DNA of 64,000 nt, taken from NCBI GenBank assembly GCA_020638595.1, contig JACKIG010000017.1, forward strand, positions 13,354 to 77,353, written 5' to 3'. Made by a program: the position numbers and the translations under genes. Below, piece after piece: positions 19,804 to 28,624 of the stretch. The stretch comes from Rhodospirillaceae bacterium (GTDB lineage: Bacteria; Pseudomonadota; Alphaproteobacteria; DSM-16000; Inquilinaceae). The first letter of the stretch is position 1. Every line of letters begins with the position of its first letter. The notes below the pieces were generated by a model. It had not been told where the DNA came from. It did not search any database and saw only the letters and a program-made list of their open reading frames with translations.

Positions 19804-21036
19804 ATGTTACGAGGCAAGGTGGTGGTCGCACAGGGGGGCGGCCCGACGGCGGTGATCAACCAGTCCTTGGCTGGCGTCGTTGTCGAAGCCCGCAAGATCC
19901 CGGCTGTCGAGCGCGTATACGGCGCATTCCATGGCGTGCGCGGCATCGTCGACGAAGAATTCATGGATCTCACGCAAGAGACGACGCACAACCTGGAGGA
20001 AGTGGCCAACACGCCGTCGTCGGCCCTTGGCAGCACCCGCGACAAGCCCGACCGGAAGTACTGCAACGAGATCTTCCAGGTGATGCGGGCGCACGAGGTC
20101 TCCACCTTCTTCTACATCGGCGGAAACGATTCTTCGGATACGATCCGCATCGTCGCCGAAGAAGCGGCCGCCGCCAACTATCGCCTGCGCTGCATCCACA
20201 TCCCCAAGACGATCGACAACGACCTGGTGGTCAACGACCACTGCCCGGGCTTCCCGTCGGCGGCGCGCTATGTCGCCAGCGCCTTTGCCGGCATCAACCT
20301 GGACAACTGGTCGCTGCCGGGGGTGTATATCGGCATCGTCATGGGCCGGCACGCCGGCTTCCTGACCGCGGCCTCGGCCCTGGGCCAGAAGTACCGGGAC
20401 GACGGCCCGCACCTGATCTACATGCCGGAACGCAACTTCGACACCGACCGCTTCCTGACCGACGTCAAGACGGCCTACGAGAAGTGGGGCCGCTGCATCG
20501 TCGCCGTGTCGGAGGGCATCCACGATGCCGAGGGCACGCCGATCATCACCAAGCTGGCACAGACCGTGGAACGCGACGCCCACGGCAATGTCCAGCTGTC
20601 GGGCACCGGGGCGCTGGCCGACCTCTTGACCGATGTCATCAAGACGAAGCTGGGCATCTCGCGGGTCCGCGGCGACACCTTCGGCTATCCGCAGCGCTCG
20701 TTCCTGGGCTGCGTTTCCGATGTCGACCAGCGCGAGGCGCGGGAGGTAGGCGAAAAGGCGGTGCAGTACGCGCGCTGGCGCGAGGAGAACGGGTCGGTGA
20801 CGATCCACCGCACCGGCTTCTATTCCGTCGAATACCACCTGTCGCCGCTGGAGGACATCGCCGGCAAGACCAAGGTCATGCCGGATGAGTTCATCAATGC
20901 CGCCGGCACGGGTGTGACGGATGCCTTCCGCCTCTACCTGCGACCCCTGTTGGGCAAGGGCATGCCGGACGCCTTCCGTCTGCGCAACTACCCGGTGCCC
21001 AAGATCCTGGCCCAGCAGGCCGCAGCCTCGGAATAG
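19804..21036 (+). CDS. pfp: 6-phosphofructokinase, probably PPi-dependent
   Basis: This 410-residue member of the phosphofructokinase family starts at the ATG at 19804 after a ribosome site (GGAGGG). Phosphate-donor motifs are QGGGPTAVIN at about 10-19 and FYIGGNDSSDT near 105. The catalytic loop reads IPKTIDND. The lysine before TIDND is typical of PPi-using enzymes, where ATP enzymes have glycine, and the loop is GGND where ATP enzymes have GGDG. It therefore most likely uses pyrophosphate and works reversibly. A strong hairpin terminator follows the stop. It stands alone, 211 bp after recJ. Confidence 0.88.
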   Translation: MLRGKVVVAQGGGPTAVINQSLAGVVVEARKIPAVERVYGAFHGVRGIVDEEFMDLTQETTHNLEEVANTPSSALGSTRDKPDRKYCNEIFQVMRAHEVSTFFYIGGNDSSDTIRIVAEEAAAANYRLRCIHIPKTIDNDLVVNDHCPGFPSAARYVASAFAGINLDNWSLPGVYIGIVMGRHAGFLTAASALGQKYRDDGPHLIYMPERNFDTDRFLTDVKTAYEKWGRCIVAVSEGIHDAEGTPIITKLAQTVERDAHGNVQLSGTGALADLLTDVIKTKLGISRVRGDTFGYPQRSFLGCVSDVDQREAREVGEKAVQYARWREENGSVTIHRTGFYSVEYHLSPLEDIAGKTKVMPDEFINAAGTGVTDAFRLYLRPLLGKGMPDAFRLRNYPVPKILAQQAAASE

Positions 21037-21054
21037 CCGGGCGACAGCGGGATG

Positions 21055-21082
21055 GGGCGGCCCGATGATGGGCCGCCCTTTT
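21055..21082 (+). terminator. rho-independent terminator after the phosphofructokinase gene
   Basis: A perfect 9-bp stem, GGGCGGCCC (21055-21063) and GGGCCGCCC (21070-21078), with a six-base loop is followed by TTTT. It lies 19 bp after the stop codon. Confidence 0.85.
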
Positions 21083-21135
21083 CCTTGATTTCGAAGCCTT
21101 GCCGGTCTACATCGACGGCGGCTTGAACGACCTTG

Positions 21136-21211
21136 GACCCCATCGTCTAGAGGCCTAGGACATCACCCTTTCACGGTGAAGACGCGGGTTCGACTCCCGC
21201 TGGGGTCGCCA
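21136..21211 (+). tRNA. tRNA-Glu (UUC)
   Basis: A full cloverleaf with encoded CCA spans 76 nt. The acceptor stem pairs GACCCCA with TGGGGTC, the discriminator base is G, and the T arm is CGGGTTCGACTCCCG. The anticodon stem CACC/GGTG encloses the loop CTTTCAC, giving anticodon TTC for glutamate. There is no flanking integrase or duplicated 3' end, so no sign of an integrated element. Confidence 0.97.
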
Positions 21212-21284
21212 GCCGGTTTCGGTCGCCGGTTGCGCAAGCGACGGCATCGCGGTCGCTGCCGTCCGAACCGGTCCGCCCGGGTCG

Positions 21285-21719
21285 CTACGGCTGGAGCACG
21301 AGCGGAAGCACCGTGCGGCCGGGCGGGTAGCCCTCGCCATCGGACACATCCTCCTCATACACCTCCAGGTGCCCGATCTGCCGTTCGGCGACCGTGTAGT
21401 CCACGGTGAAGGCGAAGGCGGCCGATCCGTCGACGCCGCCGCCGGATGTGAAGCCGTTGGCCAGGACGCTGCCGTCCCGCGCCAGCAGCTGCCACACCAC
21501 GGTGCCTTCGAAGGTGCGCGAGCAGCCGCTGACCTCGAAGCCGCTGGATACGCGGGCACCCGCCGTCGGCGCCATCGCGATGACGAACGCCGCGCCGTCC
21601 AGCGCACCATCGCCGTTATCGCAGGCCCCGGCACCGGCCCACGGCCGGGTCGGACCCATGGTGCAGGCCAGCATGACCACGGCCGACGATGCGAGCAGTC
21701 TCCAGCGATTTGCCGTCAT
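21285..21719 (-). CDS. Gmad2-like immunoglobulin-type domain protein, secreted
   Basis: This 144-residue protein has an N-terminal signal sequence (WRLLASSAVVMLACTMG). The cysteine in LACT could be a lipobox, so it may be lipidated. One beta-sandwich domain follows that reads like Gmad2: IAMAPTAGARVSSGFEVSG, then VVWQLLARDGSVLANGF and FAFTVDYTV. Gmad2 domains are extracellular Ig-like domains found in spore-germination proteins and many envelope proteins of non-sporulators. Two cysteines (GACDNG and GCSRT) could pair. It lies convergent to tRNA-Glu; no operon partner. Confidence 0.7.
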   Translation of the reverse strand: MTANRWRLLASSAVVMLACTMGPTRPWAGAGACDNGDGALDGAAFVIAMAPTAGARVSSGFEVSGCSRTFEGTVVWQLLARDGSVLANGFTSGGGVDGSAAFAFTVDYTVAERQIGHLEVYEEDVSDGEGYPPGRTVLPLVLQP

Positions 21720-21930
21720 GCGATGGGTCCTTCCCGTTTGCCAAGTGTTGCCAGGCGTCCGGCGGACTATCCGATGATCCGCTGCGCGATGCCACCCCGG
21801 CGGCGCTGGGACGGCCGGGTTGGCGTGCCCGCGGGGTCTGGGTTAGGGTGTTCGGCCGGCGGGCCCCTCTACGTGACCATTCCGGCAGGCGGCCTGATGC
21901 CCGGACGTGGAAGAGGAGAACGGCGGATCC

Positions 21931-22665
21931 ATGCGGCGGGCGACATGCACTGCGATATCTGCGGACCGCCGCACGGCGCGGCTTTGCCGGCGCCTGGTTC
22001 CGGCGGCCCTGCTGCTGGGTGCCGTGATGGCGTGGGCCGGTCCGGCATCGGCGGACGGTGCGGTCGGATCGCCGTCGGTCGGGCAGACGCGGGTGGAGAT
22101 CCGCCAGCATGGCCAGCCGGTGCCGCTGGTCCCGGATCGGGCGGGCGTGCTGCATGCGGCGCTGGATCGCACCGCCTTTGCGATGCTGTTCCCCCGCACG
22201 GTCTTCGCAATGGCCGACTACCAGACCCGGGAACCCAATGTGCGCATCTTCATTTCCGCAGATGCGCGCCTGTTCGACTATGTCCGCACACCGGCTTTCG
22301 TCGACCGGGTCGGCCCCGCGCACGCCTACGCGATGCCGGCGCCGGGCGAACACTACCTGATGCTGACGGAGGTCGATTTCGACCGGTTGATGACGGCCCA
22401 CAACTACATGGTCGATTACCGCCTGGATATCGACGGGGCCGACGTGCTCGGCCTGACGGTGGAACGGATCGTGGAGCGCGACATGACCGACCGGCTGCCC
22501 GCCGGCCCGTCGCCGCTCTATGCCGTCGTGGTGATCCACCTGGCGCCGCCGACGGGGGACATGACCGACCCCGGCGCCGGCCCGCAGGCATTGACCCCGG
22601 CCCTGATCGACTATCTGGAACTGACCTTTCCCGACCGCACCGCGTGGCTGCCGCCGTCCCCCTGA
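21931..22665 (+). CDS. exported protein of unknown function
   Basis: I use the ATG at 21931 behind a purine-rich GAGGAGAA. It gives 244 residues with a long, arginine-rich N-region and a hydrophobic signal (LVPAALLLGAVMAWAGPASA). The mature protein is about 195 residues of mixed alpha/beta with no cysteines and no recognised motif. It contains a region AFAMLFPRTVFAM and a segment HYLMLTEVDFDRLMTAHNYMVDYRLD. It is divergent from the Gmad2-like gene across about 210 bp. I do not recognise the family; a periplasmic location is the only safe statement. Confidence 0.65.
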   Translation: MRRATCTAISADRRTARLCRRLVPAALLLGAVMAWAGPASADGAVGSPSVGQTRVEIRQHGQPVPLVPDRAGVLHAALDRTAFAMLFPRTVFAMADYQTREPNVRIFISADARLFDYVRTPAFVDRVGPAHAYAMPAPGEHYLMLTEVDFDRLMTAHNYMVDYRLDIDGADVLGLTVERIVERDMTDRLPAGPSPLYAVVVIHLAPPTGDMTDPGAGPQALTPALIDYLELTFPDRTAWLPPSP

Positions 22666-22687
22666 CGGCATCGGCAGTCCCTTGGGA

Positions 22688-23644
22688 TTACGCAGCCCCG
22701 GCAGCGAGCACGGCCAGATAGCCGCCGTAGCCGGCCAGGAGCACGCCGCCTTCACGCCGGGTAATCCGCCAGCCGGTGATGGCCATGACGATGGCCAGCC
22801 CCGTCACCGCGAGCATGACCCAGAGGTCGAAGGCGATGATGTCGCGCGGGACGGCCAGCGGTTCCACCAGTGCCGCCACGCCGAGGATGCCGAGAACATT
22901 GAAGATGTTGCTGCCGACGACGTTGCCGAAGGCGACATCGCCCTGGCGGCGGATCGCAGCGGTCACGGATGTCGCCAGTTCCGGCAGGGACGTGCCGACG
23001 GCCACCAGAGTCAGGCCGATCACCGACTCCGACACGCCGGCCTGGCGCGCCAGTTCGATGGCGGCGTCTACCAGCAAACGTGCCCCCAGGATCGTCAGGG
23101 CAATGCCGATGCCCGTGATGCCCAGCCATATCCACAGGGGCCAGGCCGGGGCGGCGACGATGGCGGCTTCCTGTTCGTGCACCTGCTTTGCCGCCATCTG
23201 CGATCGCCGTTCGCTGAGATAGGTGTACCCGGTGTAGACGGCGATCGACGCCACAAGAGCAATGCCGGCGACGCGCCCGACGCTGCCGACCATCATGACG
23301 GCCGCGGCAAGGGCGGCTGACAGGGCCAGCACCCAGCCGTCGCGGCGGAACGCGACCGGATTGCAGGCGATCGGTGCGATGATCGCGGCAACGCCAAGGA
23401 TCAGCAGGATATTGGCGATGTTGCTGCCCACGACATTGCCGATGGCCACGCCGTCGGATCCGGCCAGTGCGGCGTTGATGCTGGTCACAAGCTCCGGCAT
23501 CGAGGTTCCGAAGCCGACCAGCGTCAGGCCGATGACCAGCGGCGAGACGCCGATGCGACGGGCCACGGCAACGGCACCCCGCACCAGGATGTCGCCGCCG
23601 ACCGCCAGCATCACCAGGCCACCGAACAGGGACAGCGCCAGCAT
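22688..23644 (-). CDS. calcium/sodium antiporter (CaCA family)
   Basis: This 318-residue inner-membrane protein has about ten helices and the two alpha repeats that define the Ca2+:cation antiporter family. The first reads GFGTSMPELVTS with GNVVGSNIANILLILG; the second reads AVGTSLPELATSV with GNVVGSNIFNVLGILG. The conserved Glu of each PEL motif binds the cation. A cytosolic loop lies between the two halves (SERRSQMAAKQVHEQEAA). Length is as in YrbG-type proteins. It is convergent with the exported protein gene. It probably exports Ca2+ in exchange for Na+ or protons. Confidence 0.93.
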   Translation of the reverse strand: MLALSLFGGLVMLAVGGDILVRGAVAVARRIGVSPLVIGLTLVGFGTSMPELVTSINAALAGSDGVAIGNVVGSNIANILLILGVAAIIAPIACNPVAFRRDGWVLALSAALAAAVMMVGSVGRVAGIALVASIAVYTGYTYLSERRSQMAAKQVHEQEAAIVAAPAWPLWIWLGITGIGIALTILGARLLVDAAIELARQAGVSESVIGLTLVAVGTSLPELATSVTAAIRRQGDVAFGNVVGSNIFNVLGILGVAALVEPLAVPRDIIAFDLWVMLAVTGLAIVMAITGWRITRREGGVLLAGYGGYLAVLAAGAA

Positions 23645-23899
23645 GCCGGTCTTGGTCCATTTCCAGGGGAGGGAAGCCGGGCCGCGTCACCACGGCCCGG
23701 CCGGTCCGGATGCGAGGCCATTGACCCGGGCGCAGTGCGCGCGGGCGGCCCCGGTTCGTCGTTGTCCGCTTTCCGGACGGGGACGGTCGCTCGCGGGGGC
23801 AGGCCCTGGAGCAGGTGACATCAGGCTGACCCTGCCCTCTTTCCGATGGCGAGAGCCTGATTCACCGACGACGCCGGTCCGACGTCATCGGATCGGGCG

Positions 23900-24016
23900 C
23901 TAGCCGCCCTTGCCGCCCTTGCCGCCCTTGGTCGGCTGGGATGTCGGCTGGGGCTTGCCCTTGCCCGTGGGGGCGGGTTGCGGGGCTGACTTCGGTTGCG
24001 GCTTGCCCTTGTCCAT
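23900..24016 (-). CDS. tiny Gly/Lys/Pro-rich protein (38 residues)
   Basis: A short ORF starts at the ATG at 24016 with an AAGGA about 9 bp upstream and ends in TAG at 23900-23902. The 38 residues contain a duplicated GKGKPQP unit and end in three Lys-Gly-Gly units. There are no hydrophobic segments and the charge is strongly basic. The good ribosome site and the clean repeat pattern argue that it is translated. It might bind nucleic acid or be disordered; nothing more can be said. Confidence 0.5.
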   Translation of the reverse strand: MDKGKPQPKSAPQPAPTGKGKPQPTSQPTKGGKGGKGG

Positions 24017-24517
24017 CTCGGTTGTCCTTCGCTGGTATCCCCGACAGCCGGGGACCGCCGATATGTTGGAGGCGACGACTTCGGTTTCAAGCGCCTCGAC
24101 TTTGTGATTCCGGACGAAGTCTTCTCACCGGCGGCTCTGGTCACGACATCCAAGAACCGTCAAAAACTACGATACTGCTAATTCCATCCATGCATCCGCT
24201 GCATAGCGCCGGACGGACGATCGGGCTGGATGGTTATTTCGTGGTTCAAGAAGTCGCACCAAAAATTTGTTGCGGCCTGATGTACTTGCAGTGCAATTCC
24301 ATGCACCCTATATCGATCGCCGCCTGGCGAGATACGACGCTTGCGGGGCGTCTCTTCCGCCAGGCGCAGGCAGGGGATATCCGGCGATAGGGGGATCGGG
24401 TGCCATCGGGTGGCGTGGCAACCGTCCCGGTTTCGCAAGGCCCGGCTGCCGTCACCGGCCCCGGGGGGTGGCCGGCCCCCCGTCTTCCGGTGTTTCCCCC
24501 GGCCTCGGACCAATGAG
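24017..24517. other. intergenic region, about 500 bp, less GC-rich than the rest
   Basis: No ORF here has coding-like composition. The middle (about 24140-24310) is visibly richer in A/T than the surroundings, including runs such as AAAAATTTG. The region should carry the promoters of the tiny minus-strand ORF and of the small membrane protein at 24518. I see no clear terminator, tRNA or repeat in it. Confidence 0.5.
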
Positions 24518-24853
24518 ATGCAGGCGACAGCGTCGTCACTTCCCGCCAACCCGTCGCGGGTGGCCCCCCGATCGATGGCCGTCGGGGCGTTCATTGCCGC
24601 AGTGGCCGTGGCGGCATTCTTCGCGTCCGAGGTCGTGGCCCTCGGAGTTGCGAGCGTGTGGTCGGTGGCCGGGATGCTCGACCTTCCCCCTGCCGTCACG
24701 ACGCCGGCGATGATCGTCGTCCTTGTGATCGCCTGCGCGATCGCCGTGTGGCTGTACAGGCGTGTCTTCCGCGCCGAACGGGCGCTGGAGGCCGAGTTGG
24801 GGGCGGCAAACCTGAACGGTCCGCTGGCCGCGGATGACGACGGCGCCCGCTGA
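24518..24853 (+). CDS. small two-helix membrane protein
   Basis: I take the ATG at 24518, giving 111 residues. A second, out-of-frame ATG lies at 24513, and the longer upstream reading is low-quality. There are two transmembrane helices, about 20-42 (GAFIAAVAVAAFFASEVVAL) and 62-80 (AMIVVLVIACAIAVWLY). A charged cytosolic tail follows (RRVFRAERALEAELG). No motif or family is recognised. Its stop abuts the stop of the convergent MFS gene at 24853/24854. Confidence 0.6.
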   Translation: MQATASSLPANPSRVAPRSMAVGAFIAAVAVAAFFASEVVALGVASVWSVAGMLDLPPAVTTPAMIVVLVIACAIAVWLYRRVFRAERALEAELGAANLNGPLAADDDGAR

Positions 24854-26128
24854 TCAGGGCTCGGGGTCGGCGCTGCTATCGGGTGCCCTGGGGTCGAGGC
24901 CCATCGCCTCGGGCGTGGAGCGTATGACGCCGAAGGCGACGAAATCCTCGCGCGCTTCCGGCGGCAGCGCGGCGCGGCGCGTCATGCGGTAGCCGGCGAA
25001 GACGGCAAGCAGGCAGTGGACGCAGGCGGTGAAGGCAAACAGCCCACCGGCGCCCATGGCCTGCATCGCGGTCGCAGCCAGGGGCGGCCCCAAGGTCGCC
25101 CCCAAGCCCCAGGTCAGCAGCAGGCCGCTGCTGGCTTCGACGAAGCCCGAACGGTCGACGAAATCATTCGTATGGGCGACGCAGAGGCCGTACAGCGGAT
25201 AGGCACAGGCGCCGAAGACCAGACCCAGCGCGATCAGCGGCCAGTTGATCGCCCCGTCCCCCAGCCATCCCGTGACCGCGGCGGCGATCAGCACACCCGC
25301 CATGGCGGACGCCGCCAGCCCGCTGCCGAGGATGACATAGCGCCGGTCGATCCGGTCGGACAGCCGGCCGACCGGATACTGCGAGAGCGCGCCGCCGACG
25401 ACGGCCGCGCTCATGAACAAGGCCACGCCGGTGGTGGACAGCCCCAGGCGCTGCCCGTAGATCGCGCCCAGTCCGCCGAAGGAGCCGTTGGCGACACCGA
25501 CCGCAAAGGCGCCGACGACGCCGACGGGCGAGGTCTGATACAGCCGCCGCAGCCGCAGCCGGACCTGCGCGATGGGGTTGGGCGCCACCGACTTGGTCAG
25601 GCCCACCGGAATCAGCGCCCACGCGATGGCCACGCCGGTCATGGCGAACAGGGTGAATTCCAGCGGCTGCGCCAGGGGCAGCATCATCTGCCCGCAGGTC
25701 GTGGCGGCGAAGTTGATGATCATGTAGGCGGAGAAGATCTGCCCGCGGTTCTCGTTCGTCGACCGTTCGTTCAGCCAGCTCTCGATGACCATGAACAGGC
25801 CGGAGAAGCAGAAGCCGCTCCAGATCCTCAACCCGATCCAGGTGATGGGGTTGACCGCCAGCGCGAAGATGATCGCCAGGCTGGAGGCAATGGCGGCAAG
25901 CACGGCGAAGGTGCGGATATGCCCGACGCGCTGCACGATATGGGGTGCCAGCAGGCAGCCCAGCACGAAGCCGATGGAATAGCCGGAGCTCAACAGGCCG
26001 ATCAGCTGGGGGGCAAAGCCCTCCAGCCCCGCGCGCACCGGGATCAGGAGCCCCTGGATGCCGCCGCCGACCAGCAGGATGGCGGCGCCCAGCAACAGGG
26101 CCGTGATGGGTCCGAAGATCTTTCCCAT
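24854..26128 (-). CDS. major facilitator superfamily transporter
   Basis: Starting at the ATG at 26128 (MGKIFGPITALLL) the protein has 424 residues and twelve predicted helices. The motif-A position between helices 2 and 3 is degenerate (LLAPHIVQRVGHIRT). The corresponding loop of the second half reads YPVGRLSDRIDRRYVI and is well kept. The N-terminal helix 4-5 segment WLNERSTNENRGQIFSAYM is typical of the YcaD-like MFS subgroup. A charged tail of about 45 residues follows the last helix. Substrate unknown. It lies back to back with the cysteine hydrolase gene, 158 bp away. Confidence 0.88.
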   Translation of the reverse strand: MGKIFGPITALLLGAAILLVGGGIQGLLIPVRAGLEGFAPQLIGLLSSGYSIGFVLGCLLAPHIVQRVGHIRTFAVLAAIASSLAIIFALAVNPITWIGLRIWSGFCFSGLFMVIESWLNERSTNENRGQIFSAYMIINFAATTCGQMMLPLAQPLEFTLFAMTGVAIAWALIPVGLTKSVAPNPIAQVRLRLRRLYQTSPVGVVGAFAVGVANGSFGGLGAIYGQRLGLSTTGVALFMSAAVVGGALSQYPVGRLSDRIDRRYVILGSGLAASAMAGVLIAAAVTGWLGDGAINWPLIALGLVFGACAYPLYGLCVAHTNDFVDRSGFVEASSGLLLTWGLGATLGPPLAATAMQAMGAGGLFAFTACVHCLLAVFAGYRMTRRAALPPEAREDFVAFGVIRSTPEAMGLDPRAPDSSADPEP

Positions 26129-26286
26129 GGACAAGGCTGCGACGCGGGTGGCGGATTCTGCGCGACGATGCCCGTGCACACCCGGCCGGCCAAGAGCTTT
26201 CTTTCCCGCCGGAACCCTTGACAGCGGGAACCCGTCGCCGAAGCATCACGCTGCAATGCACACCGGCCGAGTGGACGGAAAGGCGG

Positions 26287-26991
26287 ATGAACGACTTCGA
26301 CGCGATGCCCGTGGATGCGGCCGGCGGCCGCTATCGCGAGCGGCCGATCGAGCCGGGGCGGACGGCCCTGCTCAGCATCGACATGCAGAACATGGAATGC
26401 GGCGTGCACCTGCGCCACCGGGCGCACGAGGTCGGTACGCCGGAACACGCCAAGGCGTGGTTCTTCCGGCGGATCGACGATGTGGTCATTCCCGCGCAGG
26501 CCCGGCTGCTGGCGGCGGCCCGGGCCGCGGGCGTGGAGGTGATGTTCACCACCATCGAAAGCCTGACGCGCGACGGCCGCGACCGCAGCCTGGATCACAA
26601 GATCTCGCGCATCCACGCCCCCCGCGGTTCGTGGGAGGGCAGGGTGATCGACGAGGTTGGGCCGGCGGGGGACGAGATCGTCATTCCCAAGACCGCCTCC
26701 GGCGTCTTCAATTCCACCAATATCGACTATGTGCTGTGCAATCTCGGTGTCCGGTCGCTGGTGCTGTTCGGGGTACTGACCGACCAGTGCGTCGAATCGA
26801 CGATCCGCGATGCTGCCGACCGCGGCTATCTGGTGACGGTGGTGGAGGATGCCTGCGCCACCTATACCGAAGCCCGGCACGTGCATTCCATCCGCTCGAT
26901 GGACGGCGCATACGCCCGTGTGCGCTCGGCCGACCAGCTGATTGCGGAAATCCGGGCCGTCTGCGGGCCGGAGGATCGAGCCGCCGGTTGA
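26287..26991 (+). CDS. isochorismatase-like cysteine hydrolase (paralogue 1)
   Basis: This 234-residue hydrolase of the isochorismatase superfamily starts at the ATG at 26287. The Asp-Lys-Cys triad is visible: Asp in LSIDMQN, Lys in VIPKTASG and Cys in LTDQCVE. Family members cleave C-N bonds in amides, ureides and carbamates. It stands 99 bp before the Liv-type ABC genes on the same strand. A close paralogue lies on the other side of that ABC cluster and shares the 13-residue block SGVFNSTNIDYVL. It likely hydrolyses a compound imported by the ABC system; which one is unknown. Confidence 0.9.
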   Translation: MNDFDAMPVDAAGGRYRERPIEPGRTALLSIDMQNMECGVHLRHRAHEVGTPEHAKAWFFRRIDDVVIPAQARLLAAARAAGVEVMFTTIESLTRDGRDRSLDHKISRIHAPRGSWEGRVIDEVGPAGDEIVIPKTASGVFNSTNIDYVLCNLGVRSLVLFGVLTDQCVESTIRDAADRGYLVTVVEDACATYTEARHVHSIRSMDGAYARVRSADQLIAEIRAVCGPEDRAAG

Positions 26992-27090
26992 GCCGGCGAC
27001 GCGGCTGTGGAAACATGGGCGCCCGTCAAGACCCCCCGCCATCGGTCCCGTTGCCTTGGAGCCCTGGAGGCTCGCCTTCGTTTGGACGGC

Positions 27091-27888
27091 ATGCCCCCCG
27101 CTGAGTCTGTCCCGCTGCTGGCCGTCGACGGTCTGACCAAGCGTTTCGGCGGCGTGGTGGCGTTGTCGGGCTATGCCATCCGGGTCGCGGCCGGGGAGCT
27201 GATCGGCCTGATCGGTCCCAACGGGGCCGGCAAGACGACGGTGCTGAACCTGTTGACCGGGGTGACGCGGCCGAGCGAGGGCCGCATCGTCTTTCGCGGC
27301 GAGGACATTACCGGCCAGCGGGCCGACCGCTTCACCGCACGCGGCATCGCGCGCACCTTCCAGAACATCCGCCTGTTCCGCGACCTGACGGTACTGGACA
27401 ACGTGACGGCCGCCCTGCACCTGCGCCACGGCCCGGCCCTGGCATCGGCGGTGCTGGCCCTGCCGGCGGCCCGGCGGGCGGAGCGGCGGATGGCAGCCCG
27501 CGGGCTGGAGCTGCTGGACCTGTTCGCCCTGGCCGACCGCGCGCAGGCGCGTGCGCGCGACCTGCCCTATGGCGAACAGCGCAAGGTCGAGATCGCGCGG
27601 GCCCTGGCGACGGAACCCCGGCTGCTGCTGCTGGACGAACCCGCCGCCGGCATGAACCCGGCGGAGACCCGCCACCTGATGGACGTGATCCGCGCGGTCC
27701 ACGATGCCCTGTCGCTGACGATCCTGGTGGTCGAACACGACATGAGCCTGATCATGGGCCTGTGCGGGCGGGTGCAGGTGATCAACCGTGGCGAGGTGCT
27801 GGCCGACGGTGCGCCGGCACAGGTGCAGGCCGACCCTGCCGTGATCGAAGCCTATCTAGGAACCCGCCGTGCCCGTGCCGGTGCTTGA
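27091..27888 (+). CDS. livG: Liv-type ABC transporter ATP-binding protein LivG
   Basis: This 265-residue ATPase has Walker A GPNGAGKTT at about residue 45 and the Q-loop in IARTFQNIRLF. The signature is YGEQRKVEIARAL, Walker B is LLLLDEPAAGMNP and the H-loop is VEHDM. The AGMNP box and the C-terminal tail typical of LivG are present. It is the first of five overlapping genes that make a complete hydrophobic amino acid/amide-type importer. The next gene starts 20 bp before its stop. The substrate is not necessarily branched-chain amino acids, since this family also serves urea, amides and aromatics. Confidence 0.95.
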   Translation: MPPAESVPLLAVDGLTKRFGGVVALSGYAIRVAAGELIGLIGPNGAGKTTVLNLLTGVTRPSEGRIVFRGEDITGQRADRFTARGIARTFQNIRLFRDLTVLDNVTAALHLRHGPALASAVLALPAARRAERRMAARGLELLDLFALADRAQARARDLPYGEQRKVEIARALATEPRLLLLDEPAAGMNPAETRHLMDVIRAVHDALSLTILVVEHDMSLIMGLCGRVQVINRGEVLADGAPAQVQADPAVIEAYLGTRRARAGA

Positions 27889-28624
27889 GATCGACGCGGC
27901 CCAGGTCTGGCGCGGCCAGACCCATGTGCTGCACGGCATCGACCTGACGGTGGGCGAGGGTGAGATCGTCGCCCTGATCGGCGCCAACGGCGCCGGCAAG
28001 ACGACGGTGCTGATGACCATCTCCGGCCTGCTGCGACCGCGGGACGGGGCCGTGCGCTATCGTCCCCACGGCGGCGATCCCGTCGACCTCGCCCGCCTGG
28101 CGCCGGAGGCCATCGTCGGCCTGGGCATCGCCCATTGCCCGGAGGGACGGCAGGTGTTCGCGTCGTTGAGCGTGCGCGAGAACCTGCTGATCGGCGCCTA
28201 TCTGCGCCGCGACCGTGTTGCCGTGGCGGCCGATCTCGACCGCGTCGTCGCACGCTTCCCCATCCTGGGGGAGCGGGCGCGCCTGCCCGCCGGGTCGCTG
28301 TCGGGGGGCGAACAGATGATGCTGGCCATCGGCCGGGCGCTGATGTCGCGGCCGCGGCTGCTGCTGCTGGACGAACCGTCGCTGGGCCTGGCGCCGCAGA
28401 TCGTCGAAACGATCTTCGACATCCTGGGCGACATCAACCGGGCCGGCACGACACTGCTGCTGGTGGAGCAGAACGCCGCCATGGCGCTGGAGCTGGCGCA
28501 CCGCGCCTATGTGATGGAGACGGGCCGCGTCACCCTGTCCGGCGCGGCGGCCGATCTGGCCGACAATCCGGAGGTGCGCCGCGCCTATCTGGGGGCCGCT
28601 GACGAAACGATGGCAGGCCGATGA
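27869..28624 (+). CDS. livF: Liv-type ABC transporter ATP-binding protein LivF
   Basis: This 251-residue second ATPase starts at a GTG at 27869 inside the end of livG. It has Walker A GANGAGKTT, the LivF-type segment CPEGRQVFASLSVRENL, signature LSGGEQMMLAIGRAL, Walker B LLLDEPSLGLAP and the H-loop in VEQNA, where the usual His is replaced as in other LivF proteins. It pairs with LivG to power import. The stop overlaps the livH start by 4 bp. Confidence 0.95.
   Translation: MPVPVLEIDAAQVWRGQTHVLHGIDLTVGEGEIVALIGANGAGKTTVLMTISGLLRPRDGAVRYRPHGGDPVDLARLAPEAIVGLGIAHCPEGRQVFASLSVRENLLIGAYLRRDRVAVAADLDRVVARFPILGERARLPAGSLSGGEQMMLAIGRALMSRPRLLLLDEPSLGLAPQIVETIFDILGDINRAGTTLLLVEQNAAMALELAHRAYVMETGRVTLSGAAADLADNPEVRRAYLGAADETMAGR

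Noticed and set aside
21136..21211. tRNA-Glu as an integration site of a mobile element
   Set aside because: No integrase gene and no second copy of the tRNA 3' end were seen nearby; the flanking genes look chromosomal.
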